Source of the DNA: Aegicerativicinus sediminis
GTDB taxonomy: Bacteria > Bacteroidota > Bacteroidia > Flavobacteriales > Flavobacteriaceae
Direction of reading: 5' to 3'
Assembly (NCBI RefSeq): GCF_015476115.1
Contig: NZ_CP064295.1
Coordinates: 1,358,001 to 1,422,000, forward strand
Length of the DNA stretch: 64,000 nucleotides
Shown here piece after piece: positions 17,977 to 26,930 of this stretch (positions within the stretch are counted from its first letter, which is position 1; the number at the start of each line of letters is the position of its first letter). A program made the translations under genes and the position numbers. The notes under the pieces are model-generated. The model had not been told where the DNA came from. It saw nothing but the letters and a program-made list of their open reading frames with translations, and did not search any database.

Positions 17977-19848
17977 ATGTTTTCAGACATTTATGATGTA
18001 ATAGTTGTTGGAGGAGGCCATGCTGGCAGTGAGGCTGCAGCTGCAGCCGCTAATCTCGGCTGTAAAACTCTTTTGGTAACGATGAATCTTCAAAACATCG
18101 CTCAAATGTCTTGCAATCCAGCTATGGGCGGAATTGCCAAAGGCCAAATTGTGCGTGAAATAGACGCTTTAGGCGGGTATAGTGGTATTGTAAGTGATAC
18201 CTCCGCTATCCAATTTAAGATGCTCAATAAATCTAAGGGTCCTGCTATGTGGAGTCCTCGGGTTCAAAGTGACCGGATGAGATTTGCGGAAGACTGGCGC
18301 CTCATGCTTGAGCGTACGCCAAATTTAGATTTTTATCAGGAAATGGCGGTTGGATTATTGGTTGAATCTGGTAAAGTTTGTGGGGTTAAAACTTCTTTGG
18401 GAATTGAAATAAGGGGCAGATCAGTTGTTTTGACAAATGGAACTTTTTTGAATGGATTGATTCATATAGGTGAAAAAAATTTTGGAGGAGGAAGGGCAGG
18501 TGAGCGTGCGGCTGTTGGTTTAACTGGTGAGCTTGAGGAGCTAGGTTTTGATTCTGGACGAATGAAGACCGGTACACCTCCTCGTGTTGACGGTAGGTCG
18601 TTGGATTATTCTAAAATGATTGAACAACCTGGTGATGCCAAGCCTGAAAAGTTTTCTTATTTGCCGATTACGAAACCTTTGAAACACCAAAGGTCCTGTC
18701 ACATGACTTACACTAGTGAAGAGGTCCATGATTTGCTTAGAGAAGGTTTTGACAGGTCGCCTATGTTTAATGGTAGAATTAAAAGTATTGGGCCTAGATA
18801 TTGTCCGTCAATTGAGGACAAAATTAATAGGTTCGCTGATAAGGATCGTCATCAGATTTTCGTAGAGCCAGAAGGTTGGAATACGGTTGAAGTTTATGTT
18901 AATGGATTTTCCACCTCCCTTCCGGAGGATGTTCAATTTAAATCATTGCGTTCCGTGGCTGGTTTTGAAAATGTGAAATTTTTTAGACCTGGTTATGCCA
19001 TAGAATATGACTATTTCCCCCCCACTCAGTTAAAGCATACCCTAGAAACCAAATTAGTCGATAACCTTTATTTTGCTGGTCAAATAAATGGGACAACTGG
19101 TTATGAAGAGGCGGCTTCCCAAGGCTTGTTGGCCGGAATTAATGCCGCTCTTAAAATACAGGATAAAGATGAGTTCATATTAAAGCGAGATGAGGCTTAT
19201 ATCGGCGTTCTTATAGATGACTTAATTACCAAAGGTACTGAGGAACCATACCGTATGTTCACTTCTAGGGCTGAATACAGAACTTTACTTCGACAAGATA
19301 ACGCTGATTTTAGGTTAACGCCAAGGTCTTTTGAAATTGGTTTGGCGTCTGCAGAACGCATGATAAGAATGGAAGCGAAACAAAAGGCTTCTGATGATTT
19401 CGTTAGCTTTTTCGAATCAACATCAGTTACGCCCGAGGAAATAAACCCAATTTTAGAATCTAAAAATTCTGCCCCTGTTATTCAATCTGGTAAATTGTTC
19501 AAAGTTTTTGCGCGACCAAATATTGATATGGATGACATGCAAAAAGTTGAATCCGTGAAAGAATATGTTTTACAAAATCAATTAGATTCTGAGGTTTTGG
19601 AGCAAGCGGAAATACAGGTTAAATATTCTGGCTATATTAGGAAAGAAAAAAATAATGCTGATAAATTACATCGTCTAGAGGATGTAAAAATCCCATCAAA
19701 TTTTGATTATACTCTTTTGAAGTCCATGAGTATGGAAGCTCGTGAAAAACTCTCCAAAATCAGACCCGTAACCGTTTCTCAGGCTTCCAGAATAAGCGGT
19801 GTTTCTCCTGCTGATGTTTCTGTTTTGTTGGTTTATATGGGCAGATAA
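17977..19848 (+). CDS. mnmG: tRNA uridine-5-carboxymethylaminomethyl synthesis enzyme MnmG (GidA)
   Basis: With MnmE, MnmG makes the cmnm5U34 modification of tRNA wobble uridines, using FAD and NADH. The FAD dinucleotide fold is seen as VVGGGHAGSEAA (about 10-21). CNPAMGGIAKG follows (about 48-58), and the C-terminus has SRISGVSPADVSVLLVYMGR, the expected family end. I chose the ATG at 17977 (623 aa) over an in-frame TTG at 17965, because MFSDIYDVIVVGGG is the typical family start and the TTG directly abuts the parS site. Perfect parS sites lie on both sides. Confidence 0.97.
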   Translation: MFSDIYDVIVVGGGHAGSEAAAAAANLGCKTLLVTMNLQNIAQMSCNPAMGGIAKGQIVREIDALGGYSGIVSDTSAIQFKMLNKSKGPAMWSPRVQSDRMRFAEDWRLMLERTPNLDFYQEMAVGLLVESGKVCGVKTSLGIEIRGRSVVLTNGTFLNGLIHIGEKNFGGGRAGERAAVGLTGELEELGFDSGRMKTGTPPRVDGRSLDYSKMIEQPGDAKPEKFSYLPITKPLKHQRSCHMTYTSEEVHDLLREGFDRSPMFNGRIKSIGPRYCPSIEDKINRFADKDRHQIFVEPEGWNTVEVYVNGFSTSLPEDVQFKSLRSVAGFENVKFFRPGYAIEYDYFPPTQLKHTLETKLVDNLYFAGQINGTTGYEEAASQGLLAGINAALKIQDKDEFILKRDEAYIGVLIDDLITKGTEEPYRMFTSRAEYRTLLRQDNADFRLTPRSFEIGLASAERMIRMEAKQKASDDFVSFFESTSVTPEEINPILESKNSAPVIQSGKLFKVFARPNIDMDDMQKVESVKEYVLQNQLDSEVLEQAEIQVKYSGYIRKEKNNADKLHRLEDVKIPSNFDYTLLKSMSMEAREKLSKIRPVTVSQASRISGVSPADVSVLLVYMGR

Positions 19849-19854
19849 GCTTTA

Positions 19855-19870
19855 TGTTCCACGTGAAACA
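19855..19870. other. parS: parS centromere-like site 2 (ParB-binding)
   Basis: This is a second exact TGTTCCACGTGAAACA in the same orientation as site 1 and 1906 bp from it. It begins 6 nt after the mnmG stop codon and ends 17 nt before the next ATG. Confidence 0.92.
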
Positions 19871-19887
19871 TTCCAATTTTAAGATCA

Positions 19888-20739
19888 ATGCAGTCATTAC
19901 TTAAGGTTATAGATCACTCCGTAAGCAAAGAACTTTTTGAGTTGCAATGGAACAATGATCTTAATTGTTTAGAGACTTGTCCGAAACCATCAATAGAATT
20001 AATAGGGGAGTATTATGAGTCTGATAATTACATTTCTCATACTGATAGAAATAAGACCTTTATTGAAAAACTTTATCATTTAGTTAGAAGTTATAATCTA
20101 ATTTGGAAACGAAAAATTATTGAAAAACATTTTGAGATAGAAGACAAACTAGTGTTGGATATTGGATGTGGGACAGGTGATTTTTTGGAGGAAATGAAAA
20201 ATTCTGGATGGAAGGTAAAAGGAGTAGAGCCGAATGAGGAGGCTAGAAAAATAGCAAACTCCAAAATTTCTAATAATGTAATTGCTCCTGACCAATCCTT
20301 AAACGGAATTGAAACCAGATTTAGTTGTATTTCAATGTGGCATGTTTTAGAGCATATGTATGATCCAATTAAACAAGCAAAAGAGATTGCAGATTTATTA
20401 GTTAAAGATGGGTTAGCGGTAATAGCAGTTCCAAATTATAAATCATGGGACGCTAACCATTACCAATCTTATTGGGCCGCTTACGATGTTCCTAGACATT
20501 TATGGCATTTTTCAAAAGACAGCGTTGTGCAATTGTTTGAATCAAACGGATTTGAATTAGTTAAAATTTATCCAATGCTTATGGACTCCTTTTATGTAAG
20601 CATACTTTCAGAAAAATATAAGTCTTCTGCGTTTCCATTATTAAAAGGGTTGATAAAAGGGTTTAAATCAAATATGTCTGCTAGAAAAACTGGCGAATAT
20701 TCATCATTGACCTATTTATTCCGGAAAATTGACATATAA
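19888..20739 (+). CDS. Class I SAM-dependent methyltransferase
   Basis: The 283-residue cytoplasmic protein has SAM-binding motif I, VLDIGCGTGDFLEEM, with D91-G97 at its centre. The acidic loop-2 residue is in GVEPNEEA. A motif IV-like MWHVLEHMYDP follows, and VIAVPNYKSWD sits where Methyltransf_23 proteins carry it. The N-terminal 85 residues (ETCPKPSIELIGEYYESDNYISH) resemble the head of methyltransferases placed near polysaccharide or quinone genes. The substrate is unknown. The gene follows the second parS site closely. Confidence 0.88.
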   Translation: MQSLLKVIDHSVSKELFELQWNNDLNCLETCPKPSIELIGEYYESDNYISHTDRNKTFIEKLYHLVRSYNLIWKRKIIEKHFEIEDKLVLDIGCGTGDFLEEMKNSGWKVKGVEPNEEARKIANSKISNNVIAPDQSLNGIETRFSCISMWHVLEHMYDPIKQAKEIADLLVKDGLAVIAVPNYKSWDANHYQSYWAAYDVPRHLWHFSKDSVVQLFESNGFELVKIYPMLMDSFYVSILSEKYKSSAFPLLKGLIKGFKSNMSARKTGEYSSLTYLFRKIDI

Positions 20740-20795
20740 GCCTATTTAAGGCGTTTCTAACGTCAACAAAAGGAAAATGTTTTATCTTTTATTGA

Positions 20796-20824
20796 AAACG
20801 GCCTAAACGGCCTATAAACGGCCT
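20796..20824. repeat. Three direct copies of AAACGGCCT
   Basis: AAACGGCCT occurs at 20796-20804, 20805-20813 and 20816-20824, spaced 9 and 11 bp apart. The gap lies between the methyltransferase gene and the OmpH-like gene, in otherwise AT-rich DNA. The unit contains the palindrome GGCC, so weak hairpins are possible, but no T run suitable for termination follows closely. A regulator-binding array is possible. Confidence 0.6.
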
Positions 20825-20912
20825 GCTTTTTATTTTTAAAATTTATAGCTTTTGAATTTTTGATAAAGTTTATCTATAGTTGATTTTTACTTCCACCAAT
20901 CAATCTTTATTT

Positions 20913-20920
20913 TACATTTG
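20913..20920 (+). promoter_or_regulatory. -7 element of the OmpH-like gene
   Basis: TACATTTG followed by C matches the TAnnTTTG(C) consensus, 22 nt before the ATG at 20943. No -33 TTG lies at normal spacing. Confidence 0.5.
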
Positions 20921-20942
20921 CACAACTTTTAAAAATTATACA

Positions 20943-21458
20943 ATGAAGAATTTATTTGTGTTTGTTTTGGTTTTAATGATTTTATCTTCTTGTGAGAAAC
21001 CTGCCAAAATTGGGTTTGTGGATAATTCTAAACTTGTAAATGAATATCAGGAGAAGAAGGATGTTGAATCAAAATTACAAACAAAAATTTCAGCCTTTGA
21101 AAAGAGAAGAGATAGTTTGGGAAAGGCATGGCAACTTGAAATTAAGGAAGCAGAAATGAGAGCTTCAAAAATGTCTCAGTCTGAATTACAAAAACTTCAA
21201 CAAGAATTTCAGCAGAAAGAACAATTGATAAGTCAAAGAATACAATTTGAGCAACAACAGATTTCAAGCGAAAGTCAATCTCAAAATGATTCTCTTGTTA
21301 AGAAGATTAAATCGTTCATTAAGAAATACGGCGAGGATAATGGTTACACCTATATATTGGGCAGCAATGAAGCAGGATCTGTTATGTATGGACAAGAAGC
21401 ATTGGATTTAACGGATGAAATTCTGAAAGAACTAAACGACAGCTACTCCAAAAAATAA
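20943..21458 (+). CDS. OmpH/Skp family lipoprotein chaperone
   Basis: The 171-residue product begins MKNLFVFVLVLMILSSC, a lipoprotein signal with the lipidated Cys at residue 17. After it, KIGFVDNSKLVNEYQEKKDVE matches the N-terminus of the periplasmic chaperone family Skp/OmpH, and a long coiled coil (about 40-125) forms the tentacle helices. A C-terminal GYTYILGSNEAGSVMYG stretch closes the fold. Most Skp proteins are soluble, so the lipobox would tether this one to the inner or outer membrane. I chose the ATG at 20943 over an upstream in-frame TTG at 20880, because the hydrophobic signal begins there and the -7 element lies upstream. Confidence 0.88.
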   Translation: MKNLFVFVLVLMILSSCEKPAKIGFVDNSKLVNEYQEKKDVESKLQTKISAFEKRRDSLGKAWQLEIKEAEMRASKMSQSELQKLQQEFQQKEQLISQRIQFEQQQISSESQSQNDSLVKKIKSFIKKYGEDNGYTYILGSNEAGSVMYGQEALDLTDEILKELNDSYSKK

Positions 21459-21482
21459 AATTAGTTTTAACAAATACTTAAG

Positions 21483-21506
21483 GCTGGGTTTCTACCCGGC
21501 TTTTTT
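21483..21506 (+). terminator. Intrinsic terminator after the OmpH-like gene
   Basis: GCTGGGT, a TTCT loop and ACCCGGC form a stem (one G-T pair) followed by six T. The hairpin overlaps the last codons of the convergent holB gene. Confidence 0.75.
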
Positions 21507-22646
21507 ATGTAATAACCTGGTGAGTTTAATGGACAAATCTGAAAAGATAATTTTAGAATTTCCATTTCTTTCAACATGGTAATAAGCGTCCTGTATCTCG
21601 GTTGATATGGGAACAATATTACCCTCATGAATAAATGGGGCAAATTTTTCCAATTTAAAGTTGGCTGAAACAGGCTGTAAATAGACCATGTTATCAATTT
21701 GGTAGTTCATTAAAATAGCCTGCCTGAAAAAATCTAGGCAATAAAGCAAAAATTGTTTTTGAATTTCCCTTCCGTTTTTGGCAATATCTTCACTCCAATT
21801 CATTAAATCATGTATAGCCCCCTTATTTCCCTTGGCTCTAAATGCAGCACGAACCCATTGAATAAACCATTCTTCAAACTTTTGATCCTCAGAGTCTTGG
21901 TAAACTAAATCGCATGCTTTATTAAAATTTCCATGAGCTTGTTGTGCAATGTTTTGGGCAACCCCATCATCTAGTTGAAAGTTTTTCTTTAAGCCTTCGA
22001 TTATATCTGTTTCAGCTAAGGAAGGAAAGTGTAGAATTTGGCACCTGGACCGAATTGTTTTAAGGATCTGTTGCTCCTCCTCACAAATTAGAAGAAACAC
22101 GGTTTTTTGCGGGGGTTCTTCAATAAGTTTCAATAATTTGTTTGCTGTTTGGGTATTCATTTTTTCAGCCATCCAAATTATCATCACCTTATAACCCCCT
22201 TCATAAGATTTTAGGGAAAGCGCTTTTACAATATCCTGTGCTTCATCTACACTAATCAATCCTTGTTTGTTCTCAATCCCAATAATTTGATACCAATCAA
22301 ATAGATTTCCGTAAGGTTGTTCTTTAAGGAGTTGCCGCCATTCGTCCATAAACATTGAAGAAACTGGATGTTTCTTTATTTTATCATTTGTAGCAACAGG
22401 AAATACAAAATGCAAATCGGGATGAGATAGATTGTCAAATTTCAAATTACAGGACGGATTACCCCCTGTGTTCTCCCCGTCTACATTATTGCAAAGTAAA
22501 TATCGAGCATAAGCAATTGCCATAGGTAAAGTGCCACAACCCTCAGGCCCGACGAATAATTGGGCATGAGGAATTCTTCCCAAATCGGCACTTTTAGTAA
22601 GATGGGATTTTATATGCGGTAAGCCTAAAACGTCTTTAAAAAGCAT
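21492..22646 (-). CDS. holB: DNA polymerase III delta-prime subunit (clamp-loader)
   Basis: The 384-residue AAA+ protein acts in the clamp loader that places the beta clamp on DNA. HAQLFVGPEGCG (about 27-38) is the P-loop region, but the Lys-Ser/Thr is replaced by T-L, so ATP binding is unlikely, as is usual for delta-prime. The LLKLIEEPP region and TIRSRCQ (SRC motif) are characteristic. The four zinc-binding cysteines of some relatives are not visible. The gene is convergent with the OmpH-like gene and shares its terminator region. Confidence 0.92.
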   Translation of the reverse strand: MLFKDVLGLPHIKSHLTKSADLGRIPHAQLFVGPEGCGTLPMAIAYARYLLCNNVDGENTGGNPSCNLKFDNLSHPDLHFVFPVATNDKIKKHPVSSMFMDEWRQLLKEQPYGNLFDWYQIIGIENKQGLISVDEAQDIVKALSLKSYEGGYKVMIIWMAEKMNTQTANKLLKLIEEPPQKTVFLLICEEEQQILKTIRSRCQILHFPSLAETDIIEGLKKNFQLDDGVAQNIAQQAHGNFNKACDLVYQDSEDQKFEEWFIQWVRAAFRAKGNKGAIHDLMNWSEDIAKNGREIQKQFLLYCLDFFRQAILMNYQIDNMVYLQPVSANFKLEKFAPFIHEGNIVPISTEIQDAYYHVERNGNSKIIFSDLSIKLTRLLHKKAG

Positions 22647-22727
22647 GGCATAAATATAGAGTAATATAATCTTTTAGTTCAAGATGATAATCGGATAATT
22701 GACATCCCATTAAGCTGTTTAAATTGT

Positions 22728-22735
22728 TACTTTTG
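22728..22735 (+). promoter_or_regulatory. -7 element of pgk
   Basis: TACTTTTG matches TAnnTTTG, 23 nt before the pgk ATG. A TTG at 22699-22701 is 26 nt away, slightly too far for a typical -33. Confidence 0.5.
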
Positions 22736-22758
22736 TAACTCCTTTAAATTAAGCTACA

Positions 22759-23946
22759 ATGATAACTATAGACGATTTTAATTTTGAAAATAAAAAAGCA
22801 TTAATTAGAGTTGACTTTAACGTGCCTCTCAATGAAAATTTTGAGGTAACTGATAACTCTAGGATTAAGGCTGCTAAACCAACCATTATTAAAATTTTAG
22901 AGGACGGCGGTAGTTGCATTTTAATGTCCCACCTAGGCCGCCCAAAAGGATTTGAAGAAAAATATTCTTTAAAACATATATTAAATGCAGTTGAAGACGA
23001 ATTAGGTGTGGAAGTTAAGTTTGTTCCTGATTGTATTGGGGAACAAGTTGAAAATGTCGCTGCTGCCTTGGAGCCAGGTCAAATTTTGATGCTTGAAAAC
23101 CTTAGATTCTATAATGAAGAGACTTCAGGCGATAAAGAGTTTGCTGAGAAGCTCTCCAAATTAGGCGACATTTATGTGAATGATGCTTTTGGGACAGCTC
23201 ACAGGGCCCATGCTTCAACTACAATTATCGCTCAGTTCTTTCCAAATAAAAAATGTTTTGGATATCTATTGGCACAAGAAATAAAAAGCATCGAAAAAGT
23301 CATGACCACTGGCGAGAAACCAGTATTGGCAATTCTTGGAGGCGCTAAAGTGTCCACAAAAATTACCATTATAGAAAATATTCTGGATAAGGTTGATGAT
23401 CTTATTTTGGGAGGCGGAATGACGTTTACGTTTATTAAAGCAAAAGGTGGACAAATAGGTGATTCTATCTGTGAAGATGATAAATTAGATTTGGCTTTAG
23501 ATATACTAGATAAGGCAAAATCAAAAAATGTAAACGTTCACCTACCCGTAGATGTTATTGCAGCTAATGCATTTAAAAACGATGCCGACACACAAATTGT
23601 TGATGTTTATCATATTCCGGATGGATGGCAAGGCTTGGATGCCGGCCCACAAACTTTGGCAAATTTTGAAAAAGTCGTCAATAGGGCTAAAACTATCCTT
23701 TGGAATGGTCCTCTTGGGGTATTTGAAATGGAGAATTTTGCAAAAGGAACGATTGCATTGGGCAATTTTATCGCAGAAGCAACCAAAAATGGTTCCTTTT
23801 CACTTGTAGGTGGTGGTGACTCAGTTGCAGCAGTTAAGGAGTTTGGTTTTGAAGATCAAATGAGCTATGTTAGCACAGGAGGTGGAGCAATGTTAGAAAG
23901 TCTAGAAGGCATTACTCTTCCTGGTATTGCAGCCATATTAGATTAA
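22759..23946 (+). CDS. pgk: Phosphoglycerate kinase
   Basis: The enzyme transfers phosphate from 1,3-bisphosphoglycerate to ADP in glycolysis. RVDFNVPL (17-24), [34 protein letters not shown] and the ATP-binding GGGDSVAAV, then STGGGAMLE near the end, are all present in order. Length (395 aa) is normal, so it should be active. It is monocistronic, with its own -7 element. Confidence 0.98.
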   Translation: MITIDDFNFENKKALIRVDFNVPLNENFEVTDNSRIKAAKPTIIKILEDGGSCILMSHLGRPKGFEEKYSLKHILNAVEDELGVEVKFVPDCIGEQVENVAAALEPGQILMLENLRFYNEETSGDKEFAEKLSKLGDIYVNDAFGTAHRAHASTTIIAQFFPNKKCFGYLLAQEIKSIEKVMTTGEKPVLAILGGAKVSTKITIIENILDKVDDLILGGGMTFTFIKAKGGQIGDSICEDDKLDLALDILDKAKSKNVNVHLPVDVIAANAFKNDADTQIVDVYHIPDGWQGLDAGPQTLANFEKVVNRAKTILWNGPLGVFEMENFAKGTIALGNFIAEATKNGSFSLVGGGDSVAAVKEFGFEDQMSYVSTGGGAMLESLEGITLPGIAAILD

Positions 23947-24010
23947 TAATTATTGCAGAAAGACGATAACAAACTTCACTTCTAATCGTTTTGAAAGAAA
24001 CCTTTTTTAA

Positions 24011-25603
24011 ATGAACAAGACTATAAGGCTTTGTTGTGTATTGTTTTTAGCTTTAAACACATCCATTTTTGGTCAGGAAAATTCCAAACAAAAACAGGAT
24101 ACTATTTCACAGAATGCAATTAACACACCTGAAAGTGATTTTTTAAATGATTCCATTATTGATGGAGTTAGCTTAAAAAGTTTGAAAATTGAAGCTGAAA
24201 ATGATTCGCTGTGGCGTATAAATTTGGAGGATCATCTGGAGGCCTATGAGTTTGATGCCAAATGGTGGGATGAGCTATATTCAAATTCCTTGTTCGATAG
24301 TATTTATAAATCGGTTTCTGAATTAAACTTTGATGAGGAGGTTGAATACCCTGAACTGCCCACAGACACCCTAAAAGCCCGATTGGCTGAGTTGAATTCT
24401 AGAACTCCATTTAATGTGGAATACAATCCTTCCTTAGAAAGTGTTATTAAATCTTATTTGAAATACCGTAGGCAATCCCTTCAAAAATTAATGGCTCTAA
24501 GCCGTTATTATTTCCCAATGTTCGAACAATCTTTAGATAACCATGATATTCCCTTAGAAGTTAAATATTTGTCTATTGTTGAGTCGGCATTAAAACCAAG
24601 GGCAAAGTCTAGGGTGGGGGCGACAGGTCTTTGGCAATTTATGTTTAGTACAGGAAAAATGTATGGTTTAGACGTGAGCAGCTATGTAGATGAGCGCAGT
24701 GATCCAGACAAATCTACAGAAGCAGCCACTAAGTTTTTATCTAGATTATATGAAATATTTGGAGATTGGGATTTAGTCCTAGCTGCATATAATAGTGGTC
24801 CTGGCAACGTTACCAAAGCAATAAGAAGGTCTGGAGGATATGAAAATTATTGGAATATCCGTCCTTTTTTACCAAGGGAAACAGCTGGTTACCTGCCCGC
24901 ATTTTTGGCTACCATGTACATATTTGAATATGCAGAGGAGCATGGATTTGAAAAGGTAAAGCCAGAAATAAATTATGTAGAAACAGATACTATTCATGTG
25001 AAACAAATGATCACTTTTGATCAAATTTCTGAATTACTCAAAATTCCGGTTGAACAACTACAATTCTTAAATCCATCTTATAAATTGGATATAATTCCTT
25101 ATATAAAAGGGGAAAACTACACTTTAAGACTTCCGCGAGAATTAGTGGGATTATTTGTGGCCAATGAAGAAAAGATTTATGCATACGCCCAGCAGGAATT
25201 TGACAAACGCGAGAAACCATTACCCAAGCTTTTTGAAGCCGAAAGTAAGGTTACATATAGGGTTAGGTCTGGCGATTATCTAGGAAAAATTGCACGGATT
25301 TATGGTGTTCGGGTAAGCCAGTTGAAGCAATGGAATGGATTGAGAAGTAATAATATAAACATTGGTCAAAGACTTATTGTTTATCCTCGAAAACCAGTTA
25401 CTACAACCGCTTCTGTTAGCCAATCTCCTGCAAAAACTGTTACAAATACCTCTGGAAAAAAAGTGTATCAAGTGCAAAGTGGGGATTCTCTTTGGAGTAT
25501 CTCCCAAAAATTTCCAGGAATTTCTGTTCAAAATATTAAAGAATGGAACAATATTAGTGGCACTAATTTGAAAGTGGGGATGAAACTCATCGTCTCAAAA
25601 TAA
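24011..25603 (+). CDS. Membrane-bound lytic murein transglycosylase (MltD-like) with two LysM domains
   Basis: The enzyme cleaves glycan strands of peptidoglycan non-hydrolytically. A signal peptide (about 1-22) is followed by a low-complexity acidic region. The SLT catalytic domain (about 170-330) carries YLSIVESALKPRAKSR with catalytic E191, then GATGLWQFM and the AAYNSGPGNV motif. Two LysM peptidoglycan-binding modules follow (about 413-460 and 484-530), each with the V.SGD.L..I pattern. Length 530 aa fits MltD. It lies 18 nt from the next lipoprotein gene, so they may be cotranscribed. Confidence 0.94.
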   Translation: MNKTIRLCCVLFLALNTSIFGQENSKQKQDTISQNAINTPESDFLNDSIIDGVSLKSLKIEAENDSLWRINLEDHLEAYEFDAKWWDELYSNSLFDSIYKSVSELNFDEEVEYPELPTDTLKARLAELNSRTPFNVEYNPSLESVIKSYLKYRRQSLQKLMALSRYYFPMFEQSLDNHDIPLEVKYLSIVESALKPRAKSRVGATGLWQFMFSTGKMYGLDVSSYVDERSDPDKSTEAATKFLSRLYEIFGDWDLVLAAYNSGPGNVTKAIRRSGGYENYWNIRPFLPRETAGYLPAFLATMYIFEYAEEHGFEKVKPEINYVETDTIHVKQMITFDQISELLKIPVEQLQFLNPSYKLDIIPYIKGENYTLRLPRELVGLFVANEEKIYAYAQQEFDKREKPLPKLFEAESKVTYRVRSGDYLGKIARIYGVRVSQLKQWNGLRSNNINIGQRLIVYPRKPVTTTASVSQSPAKTVTNTSGKKVYQVQSGDSLWSISQKFPGISVQNIKEWNNISGTNLKVGMKLIVSK

Positions 25604-25621
25604 TTTTTAAATCAAAACTTA

Positions 25622-26599
25622 ATGAATCGGATCTTCATTGTTATTCTGGCTTTTTTGGCCCTAATGTCTTGCGGCAAGGAAAAATCAAAGAACGGTAGGC
25701 TACTGTCTTCATCTTCTGGAAATATTAATAGTTTGTCTGTAGTAGTGGACAATTTACTTTGGGAAAATAATGTCGGTGAAGCAATTCGCGAAGTGATTGC
25801 GGCACCGGTTGAGGGTCTTTCAATTGACGAACCTTTGTTTTCAATTAATCAAATGCCACCACAAGTATTTTCAGACTTTACAACAAAAAGCAGGATTATT
25901 CTTCTGATAAAAAAGGGCGAATCACCTAACACCGTAATTAGGAAGGATGTGTATGCAAAACCGCAAACTCTTGTATTGATAACCGGAAATACTGATGGCG
26001 AAATAATCAATCAATTAAAGAATAATGCTGACAAAATTGTTGATGCCTATAAAAAAGAAGAAGTGAAAGAACAGCAACGTCGTATAAGCCTTTCACTTTT
26101 TGATATTGAACCTATTAAAAACAATTTAGGTATAAGTATTAAATTCCCTACCGCATATAGGATAGCTAAACAAGAGGAAGATTTCTTTTGGATAAGAAAA
26201 GACATTAGAAATGGCACCATGGATTTAATGTTATATGAACTACCTTTAGATAGAATTCATCTTAATGACAGTGTAGTAAAAGATATTATAAGAATGCGCG
26301 ATTCAATTGGTCACCAGCATATAGAAGGTCCTCTTGAAGGATCATACATGATCACCGATGAAGGTTACGCCCCTTACAAATTTGATGGCACGTTAGATGG
26401 ACATTTAGTAGTTATAACAAAAGGATTGTGGGATGTGAAGAACGCTTTTATGTCTGGTCCCTTTGTAAATTATCTAATCGAGGATAGGGAACAAAAGCGT
26501 TATCTAGTGGCTGAAGGTTATGTATATGCACCGTCAGTGGATAAACGCGACAATATGTTTGAGTTGGAATCTATTATTAAATCAATAAAATTTAATTAA
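25622..26599 (+). CDS. DUF4837 family lipoprotein
   Basis: The 325-residue product has a lipoprotein signal ending FLALMSC with Cys at residue 17. The mature part is mixed alpha/beta and includes SLSVVVDNLLWENNVG near the N-terminus and a tail ending ELESIIKSIKF, as in the Bacteroidota-specific DUF4837. It is likely a periplasmic-face outer-membrane lipoprotein of unknown function. It follows the lytic transglycosylase at 18 nt and is ended by a strong bidirectional terminator. Confidence 0.85.
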   Translation: MNRIFIVILAFLALMSCGKEKSKNGRLLSSSSGNINSLSVVVDNLLWENNVGEAIREVIAAPVEGLSIDEPLFSINQMPPQVFSDFTTKSRIILLIKKGESPNTVIRKDVYAKPQTLVLITGNTDGEIINQLKNNADKIVDAYKKEEVKEQQRRISLSLFDIEPIKNNLGISIKFPTAYRIAKQEEDFFWIRKDIRNGTMDLMLYELPLDRIHLNDSVVKDIIRMRDSIGHQHIEGPLEGSYMITDEGYAPYKFDGTLDGHLVVITKGLWDVKNAFMSGPFVNYLIEDREQKRYLVAEGYVYAPSVDKRDNMFELESIIKSIKFN

Positions 26600-26603
26600 A
26601 ATT

Positions 26604-26632
26604 AAAAATCCGGCATTTGCCGGATTTTTTTT
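26604..26632. terminator. Bidirectional intrinsic terminator
   Basis: AAAAATCCGGC, an ATTT loop and GCCGGATTTTT form a long perfect stem with a T run on one side and an A run on the other. It serves both the DUF4837 gene and the convergent tatA gene. Confidence 0.92.
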
Positions 26633-26633
26633 A

Positions 26634-26819
26634 TTAACTTTTTTCTTCAGTAGTTTTCTTATCGTCTTCTTTACTTGCGTCCTTAAATTCTTTAATTCCG
26701 CTTCCAAGTCCTCTCATCAATTCGGGGATTTTTTTCCCTCCAAAAATTAATAACACAACGATGGCGATTAAAACTATTTGCGGCCATCCGATTACTAGGG
26801 GTATCATATACAAACTCAT
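26634..26819 (-). CDS. tatA: Twin-arginine translocase subunit TatA/TatE
   Basis: The 61-residue protein has a single N-terminal membrane helix (about 7-26), then the FGGKKIPEL hinge, an amphipathic helix ([13 protein letters not shown]) and a charged tail. This is the TatA layout. TatA oligomers form the pore for folded proteins with twin-arginine signals. TatC is not in the window. Confidence 0.92.
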   Translation of the reverse strand: MSLYMIPLVIGWPQIVLIAIVVLLIFGGKKIPELMRGLGSGIKEFKDASKEDDKKTTEEKS

Positions 26820-26836
26820 AATGTGTTAATTTGAAG

Positions 26837-26844
26837 CAAAATTA
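26837..26844 (-). promoter_or_regulatory. -7 element of tatA
   Basis: On the minus strand this reads TAATTTTG, matching TAnnTTTG, 17 nt upstream of the tatA ATG. Confidence 0.4.
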
Positions 26845-26916
26845 GTAATTAAACTTTAAAATTAACGTTGAAACCTCAACTTTAATATCTTCAATAAAAG
26901 TAACTTTTATATTAAT

Positions 26917-26924
26917 TATTTTTG
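26917..26924 (+). promoter_or_regulatory. -7 element of the M23 peptidase gene
   Basis: TATTTTTG matches TAnnTTTG, but it lies only 6 nt before the ATG at 26931, so the transcript leader would be very short or absent. Confidence 0.35.
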
Positions 26925-26930
26925 TGAACT

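Noticed and set aside
17949-19870. oriC itself in this interval
   Set aside because: The parS sites suggest origin proximity, but I found no cluster of DnaA boxes and no dnaA, so calling an origin is not supported.
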